A DNA stretch of 64,000 bases, taken from NCBI GenBank assembly GCA_963678675.1, contig OY783197.1:8807647-8871646 (forward strand). Reading direction: 5' to 3'. The notes under the pieces are model-generated. The model saw only the letters and a program-made list of their open reading frames with translations, had not been told where the DNA came from and made no database searches. Source of the stretch: Xiphydria camelus (taxonomy: Eukaryota; Arthropoda; Insecta; Hymenoptera; Xiphydriidae). A program made the position numbers and the translations under genes. This document shows, in pieces, positions 33,541 through 44,155 of this stretch (the stretch's first letter is position 1; every line of letters starts with the position of its first letter).

Positions 33541-34459
33541 TCTTTTTTTGCGAATAGTCGCGCTTATTTGCGACACGTTGGTTTTACTATGTAGGTATGA
33601 ACCTACTTCACCTTTACTTCGTAGTAGACCTAAATGTCGGATTTTTTGAAATGGGCTATCCAATCGCACGAGCTCAGGGAAAAACGACTAATTTTAAAGT
33701 TAATCCATTTTTTAATTTGGGACTTAGGTGTAAGATAAAGACATATATTCATATGTATTTACTTTAGGAATGTTTCGAAAGATAAAGAATACAAGTATTT
33801 TATTAATTTATTAAAAAGAAATAAAATTATGTATTAATTTGAATTTTTTATTTATTTTAGTGTCCAGTCATATCCGGAATTCTTTGATCTCAGACAACAT
33901 AAGCCAAAAAGCTGTCTTTTAGTCATCTGTAGGCCCATCTAAGGCGCAATTCACACAGAACTGGCGCGTGGTGGTGGCGTGGCACTGGCGTCGTCCTTCA
34001 TAGGGACCGTGCATGAGCTGAAAAACAGCGACTCCTAGGGGTAATTTTTTGCAAAACCTTGGTGACAATTAACTGTAGCGTGTTTGTTAGTGTTAACGTT
34101 TGTCATGGATGAATTTAAAATTTATTGTGCATTTCATTCTTAAGATAATACTTCTGTTGCCTGTAGTAGTTTAAAATTAATTTAATTTAATTTTCAATAG
34201 GTAATAATCAGGCCAAACAACAAGAATCAATACACGTCTGACGTTTCGGTTCCTCTTCCAACCCTTTTCAGAGATGTAAGGGGCCATCCATTGATTACTT
34301 AAGACGTTTGAGGGGGGGAGGGGGGTATAAATATTTCTTACCGTGTCTTACAATGAGGCGGGGGTGGGGGCGGGGGGGGGGGTAATAGACCTCATCTTAC
34401 GTGAGAAATTCCTAGCCAAAAATGCTATCAAATCACTCAATACAGATTGAAAGAAGCGC
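33541..34459. other. AT-rich DNA ending in a G-rich repeat terminus
   Basis: No gene seen. GGGGCCATCCATTGATTAC at about 34280, followed by G-runs of five to eleven (34310-34382), resembles a repeat end frequent in arthropods. The G-runs could form a quadruplex. Confidence 0.45.
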
Positions 34460-34680
34460 TGTACACCCGGGGACACGGTATCTGTCGCTGGTGACTTTTT
34501 TAAACGTTATTTTTAAACGTACTAACCAATAATTAATAATCCTCATGCTTTCATTAACGAGAGTAGACGCCACCGTAGCTGATGAGCGCATGAGAATTAA
34601 TTATTCATTGGTTATAGTACGTTTAAAAATAACGTTTAAAAAAAGTCACCAGCGACAGATGCCGTGTCCCTGGGTGTACA
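34460..34680. mobile_element. TGTACACCCGGG palindromic MITE, copy 2
   Basis: Ends TGTACACCCGGGGACACGGT and its complement, arms nearly perfect across 221 bases. Closest to the copy at 42747-42962, whose centre is inverted relative to this one. Confidence 0.9.
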
Positions 34681-34774
34681 GCGCCCGTAATCAACTCAAA
34701 TACAGTCACCAACAAGTTGTAAATTTGTTCCGTCAGAGGACGCCGACGCTTGAATGCACGGTCCCTACCGGGTC

Positions 34775-36757
34775 TTAGGCTATGTTGTGGCCATAGGACG
34801 ATATGGTACGTAGCGATTTATAGACTCTAGGTTGTACGCTATTGGTCGGAGACGCAAGGACGCCGAACAATTGGCTCTGCTATCGTCGGCAGACGGCAAT
34901 CGTCGCGGGAGAAGTTCCCTAGGGCGTAGGCACCTAGCAGAGGAGAAAGTATGGCAGTTGACACGTACGTTTGTTTACAACGTAGAATTTTTCGGAGCAA
35001 TTGTATTTTTTGGAAATAAAACGTGGTTTTCAAAGTTAATAAAATATTTCCATTCGCGAAACGATTTCCTTCGGGTTTATTTCGATCCTCGGACGCGCTT
35101 ATTAATAAAAAGTAAAAATACAGTTAAATCGGGGTAATGAAGAAAGGGCGATAAATCTTAGGATAAATGTAATATAATTAACGAGTTGTAGAGACAAATG
35201 AACCGACGTAGAAGATTACAATGACCAGGCAGTTCTCAGGATTTTCGAGTAGGGTAAGTGTAACGATAAATCAAGAGGAATAACAAAAATGAATTGTTTT
35301 GAAGTCATTCAATTTCTTTATACTTTACAAAGGTAATAATATTACAAAAATTATTCGTAGAATCAGAGAAAGTGATTAATTCTTCATGGAAATCACTTCG
35401 ACTATGGACGAAGCAAGACGACGCTAAACGAATGGATGACGGACTGGTGTTACAACTTTTCGTGTCCTCCGGGGGAGCTGATGCTCGTTGTTGCAATCTC
35501 AGCATTTCACGACCGTTTGGATTATTGCTCGGCTGAGCAAGAAAATCATTTAGAACGTCTCCTGTTACGATAAAGCAACGGTGAGTTTTCCAAAAAATGT
35601 TATGAAAAGGATTTGCTTACATTCGTGGTATCGCTTTCCATAATTTTATTAACCTTTCACGGTCTTCCTGGTGTTACAGTTTTTCATGTCCTCCGGGAGA
35701 GTTGATGCTCGTTGTTGAATAACATGGAGTGAAACGAGGGAGGATTTCAGTCGGGAGCAATCCTACACAACTGCGGGAGGCACCAACCCAGGCTCTTACA
35801 AAGCACTCGATCAGGTTGCTGATCGCAGGAACACTTGCGAAACATAAAGTCATTCACCATGGTCCTGGTTATCGATACTTGCTGAAATATTCAATATCGT
35901 TGGTTAGCGGATGGTAATGTGAGTCGTACTAGTAAATAAATACCTGCACTACATTCTTTTTCTGTATGAATAATATCTTACGTTTCATTTATTTCTAACT
36001 CATGAGCGGCACACTAATCGTCCTTCGTCTTTAGCACATTTCTCCGTGGAGGCTGATGCACATCGTCGAACTCTTCCGTCATCCATTCGATTACATATTT
36101 ATTATAGCGTCGTCTTGCTTCGTCCATAGTCGAAGTGATTTCCATGAAAAATTCATCACTTTCTCTAATTCTACGAATAATTTGTATAATATTATTGCCT
36201 TTGTAAAGTATAAAGAAATTGAATGACTTCAAAACAATTCATTTTTGTTATTCCTCTTGATTTATCGTTACACTTACCCTACTCGAAAATCCTGAGAACT
36301 GCCTGGTCACTGTAATCTTCCACGTCAGTTCACTTGTCTCTACAACTCGTTAATTATTTTACACATTTATCCTAAGATTTATCACCCTTCCTTCATTACT
36401 CCGATTTAACTGTATTTTTACTTTTTATTAATAAGCGCGTCCGAGGATCGAAATAAACGCGAAGGAAATCGTTTTGCGAATGGAAATATTGTATTAACTT
36501 TGAAAACCACGTTTTATTTCCAAAAAATACAATTGCTCCGAAAAATTCCACTTTGTAAACAAACGTAGTACGTGTCAACCGCAATACTTTATCGTCTGCT
36601 AGGTGCCTACGCCCTAGGGAACTTCTCTCGCGACGATTGCCGTCTGCCGACGATAGCAAAACCAATCATTTGGCGTCCTTGCGTCTCCGACCAATAGCGT
36701 ACAATCTAGAGTCTACAAATCACTACGTACCATATCTATGGCCACAACATAGCCTAA
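34775..36757. mobile_element. 2-kb element with about 670-bp TIRs
   Basis: TTAGGCTATGTTGTGGCCAT at 34775 is matched inversely up to 36757, with similarity from about 34775-35440 to 36075-36757. Both arms keep an open frame: 34832-35137 on plus, 36396-36665 on minus. The proteins align closely and differ by a whole-codon insertion. The minus strand also has 36014-36232. The centre holds a pair of related 47-base segments (35452 and 35676). A third, partial arm copy lies at 37040-37190. No known superfamily is recognised. Confidence 0.7.
36014..36232 (-). CDS. Unidentified 72-codon ORF in the long-TIR element
   Basis: Reads MEITSTMDEARRRYNKYVIE and later DDVHQPPRRNVLKTKDD before TAG. In the left arm the equivalent frame terminates early. 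It looks coding by composition, but the family is unknown. It may be the last exon of the element's own protein. Confidence 0.3.
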   Translation of the reverse strand: MKSFNFFILYKGNNIIQIIRRIRESDEFFMEITSTMDEARRRYNKYVIEWMTEEFDDVHQPPRRNVLKTKDD

Positions 36758-36820
36758 AGGCCCTTGCACACTGGACGCGTCAAGCGCCAAGCGTCGAGCA
36801 GCGAGCTCAGTGCGCGAGGG

Positions 36821-37035
36821 GTACACCCTCGAGCTCAGATTCTAATCATAGGGAATTTTCAAAATGTCATATTTCAATATACTAAGCAATGAATAAGTAA
36901 TTATCATGCTTTCATTAGCCAGGGCAAAGGCCGCATTAGCTAATGAAAGTATGAGATTTAATTGCTAATTGACTGTTACGTTTAAAAATTACATTTTGAA
37001 AATTCTCCATGATTAGAATCTGAGCTTGAAGGGTA
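36821..37035. mobile_element. TGTACACCCGGG-type MITE, diverged copy
   Basis: Ends GTACACCCTCGAGCTCAG and an inverted TTGAAGGGTAC; the interior (ATGCTTTCATTAGCCAGGGC) matches the copy at 18467-18685. It sits between the long-TIR element and its partial third arm. Confidence 0.75.
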
Positions 37036-37741
37036 CGTGTCTACCGCCATACTCTCTCGTCTGCTAGGTGCCTACGCCCTAGGGAACTTCTCTCGCGATG
37101 ATTGCCGTCTGCCGACGATAGCAGAGCTAATCGTTCGGCGTCTTTGCGTCTCCGACCAATAACGTACAACCTAGAGTCTACAAACCACTATACCCAGGTA
37201 GCACACTGACGTTAGAATAACGTCTCAAACGTCATTTTTTGGTCAGTATAGGGTTTTAGACGTCAGTTGTCGTAATATTAACGTCACAGGGACGTCATAT
37301 TTATGACATACCTTGGACGTCAAAATTCAACATCTTTTTGACGGAACTTTTCCGTCATTAAACATTTTTTAAGTCGGTGATTTCTTCGTGTAGTGTAATT
37401 TTTAAAGTATTTTATGCATGTGTTTCGAAAAATGGAAAAAATTACTCGCTATGGGTTTGAAAAAATTTATTTCAATAATAACAGACTATCAGAAGTGCTA
37501 AAAGGAAAGAAATTTCGTCTTCAGAGAATGTTCCGTTATGTAAAACAGGCGGCATAACAACTAGGATATTGTCATTCCCCGATAGCCAAGTTTCGTCACT
37601 ACGAGCGCACTGTGCCGTCACGCGGTGGAGTTAGGAAACATCACAGTGACCTTATCGTGCGTGCCCCCGCGGACGTCACAGTGGCGACACGGAGTGGCAA
37701 CGGCGAGTGAGGTAACTGTGACTGCACAGCGATCGTCACTA

Positions 37742-38116
37742 CCGTATGTATCATCCCGAATTAAACAAGCAGATATACCGACATTGCCGAAACTTTACCG
37801 ACGGTACAGAATTTTATAGTTAGAGTTGGCTTGAGAAAAGTGCGCTGTGTGTGCTGCGTGAGAGCGAAAAGTGTCAAACGTCTGATTTCCCGATAGCTGT
37901 CAATTCGGAAAATCGAAGTATTGAATAATAGACGAAACACTTCGATCTCTTGAATTAACAGCTATCGGGAAATCAGACGTTTGACACTTTTCGCTCTCAC
38001 GCAGCACACACAGCGCACTCTTCTCAAGCCAACTCTAACTATAAAATTCTTGACCGTCGGTAAAGTTTCGACAATGTCGGTATCTCTGCTTGTTTAATTC
38101 GGGATGATACATACGG
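37742..38116. mobile_element. TA-flanked palindromic MITE, complete copy
   Basis: TA at 37740-37741 and 38117-38118; ends CCGTATGTATCATCCCGAAT and its complement; 375 bases, nearly fully palindromic. Serves as the empty-site reference for the copy at 38538. Confidence 0.9.
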
Positions 38117-38234
38117 TACAACAGCACTCTACAGTCACGCGGTGCACTTTCAAAATAATTGTCGGTATGTAAATTTGCAAAAAGGAAACGCACACAGTGA
38201 CTTTACCCGCCTAGAGGTGTCGCTTCTTTTTTTT

Positions 38235-38345
38235 TCCGTGCCCCACCGGGATTTGAACCTGCGATCTTTGGGATATCCTATGCCAGATGCCTCGAGACTG
38301 GGAAACGTTTTCGCATTACGCCACCGACTCTTCGAGAGATGTTGG
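38235..38345 (-). repeat. tRNA-like (SINE-type) sequence
   Basis: The minus strand carries GGTGGCGTAATGCG (A-box-like) and CGCAGGTTCAAATCCCGG (B-box-like), then GGGGCAC and an A-rich run. The stems do not pair well, so it is not a functional tRNA; a tRNA-derived SINE or pseudogene fits. Confidence 0.4.
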
Positions 38346-38537
38346 TCAACTCCAGTCACATATAGAAATCGGACATAACAGTGACTGCTCTCGAAGGTTC
38401 TCGTTAAATTTTTTAAAATAATTTGATATGTTCTTTTTCAAAACAGTAGCGATTATGATAATTATTCATTCACTATTTATAGTAGAATATTCGTCAAGAA
38501 TCATGTTAAAGTTAACCCATTAGCGCCAAGCGTCTTA

Positions 38538-39304
38538 CCGTATGTATCATCCCAAATTAAACAAGCAGATATACCGACATTGCCGAAACTTTACCGACGG
38601 TACAGAATTTTATAGTTAGAGCTGGCTTGAGAAGAGCGCGCTGTGTGTGCTGCGTGAGAACGAAAAGTGTCAAACGTCTGATTTCCCGATAGCTGTTGTC
38701 GCACCTCACAAAGCGATTTACCTCAAAGATGCCGACGACCCAGCCCCTTTGGTCCTGGTTCCCCCACCTGGTCCGCGCCGAGTCCTTAAGAAAGGACCGG
38801 CGAACGCCTGGAGCTAGTCTCCTGTGAGCCACGATTGTATCCACGTTACCTCGAGTTTTGAATAAACGTTACTATTCATTTTATAAGTACGTTCAGTTAT
38901 TTCGTCGACGAGTACCTTCCCTGCGATTCGATTATAGACTTGTGACCTTAGAGTCTCGCTCTCACAGCTCCGCGATACGAATTCGTTACAAGAGTATCGT
39001 TCTCACAACTCAGCGACGCGATTTCGTCATAAGGGAAGCGGTCGATTTATACGAAAGTCGCGACCGCCTCGTTACGGCACGACACTGTCAATTCGGAAAA
39101 TCGAAGTATTGAATAATAGACGAAACACTTCGATCTCTTGAATTAACAGCTATCGGGAAATCAGACGTTTGACACTTTTCGCTCTCACGCAGCACACACA
39201 GCGCACTCTTCTCAAGCCAACTCTAACTATAAAATTCTTGACCGTCAGTAAAGTTTCGACAATGTCGGTATCTCTGCTTGTTTAATTCGGGATGATACAT
39301 ACGG
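38538..39304. mobile_element. TA-flanked palindromic MITE split by a solo LTR
   Basis: Same family as 37742-38116 with TA at 38536-38537 and 39305-39306. Its arm is interrupted at 38697-39084. Removing that insert and one CTGT restores the sister sequence exactly at the joint. Confidence 0.9.
38697..39084. mobile_element. Solo LTR, 388 bp
   Basis: Begins TGTCGCACC and ends GCACGACA, flanked by CTGT on both sides (38693-38696, 39085-39088). Contains AATAAA near 38860. No internal region, so it is the product of LTR-LTR recombination. It is unrelated to the 193-bp LTRs at 30.8-32.4 kb. Confidence 0.85.
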
Positions 39305-39442
39305 TATGTATAGGACGGCCATTTGGAATTTTTTTCTCATAACCTCTGAGTAACAAATCATGCAATTTTCGTAAAGAAAATCCACCAGAAATTAATTTGG
39401 GCTTTAATGGGTTAAGTTCACGATGGAATTTTTGTATTATTA

Positions 39443-39978
39443 GGTGTTGGAATTAATTTGTAGCGTCGATCTTAACAATAAATGGCACGCAGGTAGTACA
39501 GTATTTCGTTGTTACCGACTGTAATGTAATAGGTATCGTAAACATCACAAATTTAATTGTAAGAATTCTTTATACATAAGTGTTTGACATGAGTCTTGAT
39601 GGACTAATGCCTCCAAATCATTATCTTCAAATTTATTCGGCTCCTTGTCATCCAAGTCGAAATCACCAGCTTTAAAACGTGGAAACCACTTCCGACGCGT
39701 TTGCTCGCAGCTAGAGCATGTACACTTCCACTAAATACGTAGCTGCACTTTTGTTCATATTAAAATAATGAAGCAAAACTCCCCGCAAGAACACTTTATT
39801 CGGCACAAATTTTGATATATTCAATAAATTATTATAAAATGTTGTTATTTATGATTTGAAAAAAGGTTATGTACCAACCAAGTTGGAAGTTGACTTATCA
39901 CCAGTAGGAAAACGTCTTAAAAGTTTGGGCATGATCATATTTTTTCATTTAAAAACGCTACGAATTAATTCCAACACC
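39443..39978 (-). mobile_element. mariner remnant, internally deleted
   Basis: TA at 39441-39442 and 39979-39980 flank GGTGTTGGAATTAATTTGTA and its complement. The minus strand at about 39605-39720 encodes the mariner N-terminal fragment RFKAGDFDLDDKEPNKFEDN with a frameshift just before it. The catalytic DD34D domain is missing. Confidence 0.85.
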
Positions 39979-42371
39979 TAATATATAATTTTTAATTTTT
40001 ATTGAACAATTTGGATTTTTTAAAAGATTAAGTCACAGTGGCGTCACAGTTACGTCACCCAGTGACAATCACTCCGTGGCATCCCAGTAACGTATGAGTA
40101 ACGTCACTCGGTGACAATCACGCGGTGGCGGCACAGTGAAGCTCCCGTGCCAACACGGCGTGCTGCACCGCGTGACGCTCGGGTGAAAGTCACGCTTGGC
40201 TATCGGGGATTATTTAAGTTTGTCTCGTCGGCAAGAACCACATCTCCTGGCTCTAACAAATTTAAAAATCCACTATTAACAGTGATATGCGAATCGCTTA
40301 CTCTTCCTCCACAGCACTTTAATTTAAGACTTATTAAACCATTTGGTGTTATCCCAATTAGAAATTTAAATGTGTAGGCGCTTTTGAAGATTGCTCTGTT
40401 TTAACTTCTGTACAATCAATTATATACACGCGTATCGGGATAATGTAGCGTAAACGCTTTGGGCATACATTTTTCAATAGAATTTTTCGACGACCAGAAA
40501 ATTAAATTAGTTGTTTTGTCTGTCAAAATTAGAAGTACATTTGTAAATAACCTGACTGCTGTACTTGAAAAAAATGGACGTTAAAAATAATTCCCAACTT
40601 AATTTTCATTAGAAACAGCAAAAAAACATTTTTTGAGTTAAAATAGTCGACAGTTGTACGAATGAGAACAATTCCAGAAAATAGTGAAATGTTTGTGAAT
40701 TTGCACTAGTGAGATCTCTTAACTGCTTTTCTTTCTTGAGACTACTGTAACCGTCATTCACGTCAGGTCCACATTCCTGGTCTTTAACCCTAGAATACTA
40801 ATATGTCGTAATTTTTGTGACGCTTACATTAAAACTAACGTATAAAGAAAAACATATTAGTATTCTACGGTTAAGAACCACACTTGACAACTTCATTGTT
40901 ATATTAATATTGCACTGAGTCGAAAAGTTATTTCCATCTAAGAAAGTTTCAAATACAAAATATTCTTTATTTGTTTCGTAAGAGTCAAAACAACACTGTG
41001 TTTCAACACTACTTTTTGTATTGATGGGATGGCTTATTCTTTCAACCTCTTCATCTTCATTGTCAGCTTGTATCACCTGCGTAATTTTAGGACTGAAAAC
41101 AGTTTTAGAAGTGCGGTTGGTCCTTTTCATATGTCTTTCAAAACGAGAAATAGCCTGTGTCACAGAGAATATCGTTGGAATATACGCAGGATGAGACTGC
41201 ATGGAACTTCGTTGACCTCCGACAAAATGTGCACTACATATTCTTGAATATTTTGTTGGTACCTATAAAGAACCATCTCACTGAAATACTGCAATAATAA
41301 TTTTGTTCTCAACAACCAAATTCAATTTTTCGGTTAAGAGCTTTTATCCACTGCTGTCGCCTTCCCATTTCGTAGGATTTACCCGGGAATGAGTAAAACT
41401 TAATATTACTGTTTTCGCAAGAATTTTCAGCTTTTTTGCAATTACCCAGGTGGCACATCAACGTCGAAATGACGTTTTTTGAAGGTCAGTTCTGACGTCA
41501 GATGACGAAAAATATGACGTCATTTTAACGTCGCAAAGATGGCTTAATTGCACATCCACACGACGTCAGAAAAATCACGTCATAATGACGTTCTACCGGA
41601 CGTTGTGATGACGTAAAAAATAACGGTTCTAAAAGGTTAGGTCTGACGTATATCTTTTCATCGTGAGCGGTCACCCATCCAACTAGTGTCCGCACTTTTC
41701 GCTGCTTAACTTCGTTGATCGGTCGGTGTCCTCGAGTCCTCATCTGCTGCACGCTCTTGTGGTTAAGAATATTATTACTATTGGTGTTCATATGAAGTTT
41801 GATGAATAAATGTATATTGCTTTTCCTGTCAATAAGAAAGAGCTTGAATAAATAAGATTTCATAATTGTATTATTCTTTTCTCAACATTTTTTTAAATTT
41901 ATGATTGTCTTTTGATAAATATATGATATAAATAATAAATAAATATAAATAAATAATTATATGAATATTTATTCATCCTACATTAATTGATTGTCTTTCA
42001 TTTACTTTAATAATCTGTGCTTTTTAATAAACAGTATAGTTTATAACTTGCTCAACATACTCTGGAGACTAAATGAAATAATTTATTGATTTAATAATTG
42101 AACAAATTACAATTTTTGTCCATTTATTCACAAATAAATTTTCAACTCCCTATACCTATATGCAGGAGATCGAAATTTTTCTAAGTCTCGTTCGTCATTA
42201 AAAATGACAGAAAAGTTTCGTTAAAAAGACGTTGAATTTTGACGTCCAAGGTACGTCGTAAATATGACGTCCTTGTGACGTTAATATTACGACCACTGAC
42301 GTCTGAAACCCTATACTGACCAAAAAATGACGTCTGAGACGTTATTCTAACGTCAGTGTGCTACCTGGGTA

Positions 42372-42745
42372 GTAACACAACAGTTTCGCTCCGATTTAGG
42401 CATGATTCAGTTTATAAAATCACTATTAAACTTTGATATAACCTCATACTGTCACGAATTGTTTATACCAATAATGTGCAGAAAATCTCCACCGATGGCG
42501 TCACTAATCAACGTGCATCTTCTCTATACCGGGCGTTTTCCAGTATGGGGAAGTTCACTGCCAAACTTCACCACTTGACGACAGCACCATTGCCTAGGCT
42601 TTTCCGCGCGCATTTCAATCCGTTAAATACAACAATGAATTATTTATTAAAAAATTACATATATATCGATGATTCGAAATCTGTAGTCTAGCAGTTGGAG
42701 CATAAAAATAATGAAATTGGATATCTACCTATAAATGTATTTTAC
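42372..42745. other. No gene seen
   Basis: Sequence between the ISL2EU-like element and the next MITE; one open frame (42476-42691) without motifs. Confidence 0.35.
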
Positions 42746-42746
42746 G

Positions 42747-42962
42747 TACACCCGGGGACACGGCATCTGTCGCTGGTGACTTTTTTTAAACGTTATTTTT
42801 AAACGTACTAACCAATGAATAATTAATTCTCATGCGCTCATTAGCTACGGTGGCGTCTACTCTCGTTAATGAAAGCATGAGGATTATTAATTATTGCTTA
42901 GTACGTTTAAAAATAACGTTTAAAAAAAGTCACCAGCGACAGATGCCGTATCCCCGGGTGTA
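42747..42962. mobile_element. TGTACACCCGGG palindromic MITE, copy 3
   Basis: Ends GTACACCCGGGGACACGGCA and its complement. Same subfamily as 34460-34680. Confidence 0.9.
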
Positions 42963-42985
42963 TATTGATCTAAATCGTTTGAGGT

Positions 42986-43374
42986 TTAAGGTAGTTGGAC
43001 CGCTATAGCACTTTTCGAGCAATTTTTTAAAACTTTTGTCAGATTTTAGATTATAAAAAAACTAATAACTTTTCGTTATGAATGAAATCATTCTGACGTT
43101 TAAAAATAGAGATATTCGGTTTTTATTTCTCCTTTGAAATCAATGAGACAGGGCCGTATTACGCCGCGCGCACGCCCACGCGCGCACGACTGCGGAGGCT
43201 CCAGACGGCTGTCTCATTAATTTCAATGGAGAAATAAAAACCGAATATCTCTATTTCTATACGTCAGAATGATTTCATTTATAAGGAAAAGTTATCAGTT
43301 TTTTTATAATCTAAAATCTGACAAAATTTTTTTAAAATTGCTGGAAAAGTGTTATAGCGGTCCAACTACCTTAA
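42986..43374. mobile_element. TTAA-flanked palindromic MITE
   Basis: TTAA at 42986-42989 and 43371-43374; ends GGTAGTTGGACCGCTATAGC and its complement; arms of about 165 bases around a GC-rich loop (CGCCGCGCGCACGCCCACGC). The TTAA target suggests a piggyBac- or Kolobok-type source. Confidence 0.85.
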
Positions 43375-44029
43375 ATCGTATTACATTATGTTATGCTGTA
43401 TACGTATTGGAAAGCACGTCATTCTGTGGCTATTCCAAGAAATGATGGTATCTGCATTAATATCTTTATATTATAAAGAATTTAGTGACCAAAACGTTGG
43501 ATCCAAGCTACTGCTATTATCATTTGAAGTTGAGGTGTTCGGCAAATTAAAATAGTTATTTGCATCGTACAAGCATAATCTGAAATAAAAAATATATTGC
43601 TCATGATCTAACTGATCATTTTTTTACCATACGTGTATTCGAATGATTTCTTTCATAAATAATGAAATTGTTAAGGTTATGAGGATTGTATCCACATATA
43701 ATTTGGAATTTATCTACATGTCCAGAAGATCTTTCTTCTTTCCTTGTAAAGAAGCTCCCGACGATTTAATTCACCTTTTAACTGAGCTACTGCCAATTAA
43801 AATATTTGTCACTCATTCTCTGTTCCGATCTATCCGCGTAATGTACCAAGCACTGCAGTGCCCTCTGCGCTGAGCTTGACAAATACGGATCCCCATTGTT
43901 GACATAGGACGATAATATGATAAATAGGGACCGTGCACGAGCTATAGATGGCAGTGTATTCGCCGATGTGCGCGCGACCACACGACTGAAATAGATACTA
44001 TTTGGGAGTAAATTAACAGTGTGACGCTA
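43375..44029. other. No gene seen
   Basis: AT-rich. The string AGGGACCGTGCACGAGCT near 43926 recurs at about 34003 (AGGGACCGTGCATGAGCT), so it is probably a repeat end. Confidence 0.4.
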
Positions 44030-44155
44030 TTAGAGAATTTATAAAAATGATCTCAGAATTATTAAGTATGGCTTTCAGCCAATCTCTCCAAAATCACATC
44101 ATACGAGGTCAAAATAATGTCAAAGGACGAAAATTATTTGAATCGGGTCATGTAC

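Larger units (their letters stand above)
37577..40208. mobile_element. 2.6-kb element with ATT target duplication inside the ISL2EU-like DDE
   Basis: ATT at 37574-37576 and 40209-40211 flank CCCCGATAGCCAAG and its complement. Both ends are rich in CAGTGAC/GTCACTG-type iterons. It contains two palindromic MITEs, a solo LTR, a tRNA-like repeat and a mariner remnant. No transposase of its own is seen. Confidence 0.75.
37500..41440 (-). pseudogene. THAP-DDE transposase relic (ISL2EU-like)
   Basis: Minus strand, in order: NIKFYSFPGKS and RRQQWIKALNRKIEFG (THAP body, about 41440-41330), a probable intron, CSAHFVGGQRSSMQSHPAY with IPTIF (THAP end, about 41230-41165), and an open middle section to 40798. 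Then come FWSSKNSIEKCMPKAF and YIIDCTEVKTEQSSK (first catalytic Asp) near 40510-40390, then CCGGRVSDSHIT and LLEPGDVVLADET (second Asp) near 40300-40215. Beyond the 2.6-kb insertion it resumes as ILVVMPPVLHNGTFSEDE (37574-37520). Frameshifts and stops are present. The DDE is of the DDE_Tnp_4 type. Confidence 0.75.
37193..42369. mobile_element. ISL2EU-like element, heavily nested
   Basis: TA at 37191-37192 and 42370-42371 flank CCCAGGTAGCACACTGACGT and its complement. TIRs extend about 190 bases and are full of TGACGT/ACGTCA iterons. The interior holds a decayed minus-strand transposase with THAP and DDE domains, split by the element 37577-40208. A second, diverged iteron-rich terminus (CCCAGGTGGCACATCAACGT) occurs at about 41448, interrupting the THAP start. 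Host: a partial arm of the 34.8-kb element. Confidence 0.75.

Noticed and set aside
38235..38345. Functional tRNA gene on the minus strand
   Set aside because: B-box-like sequence is present but acceptor and T stems do not pair; more like a SINE or pseudogene.
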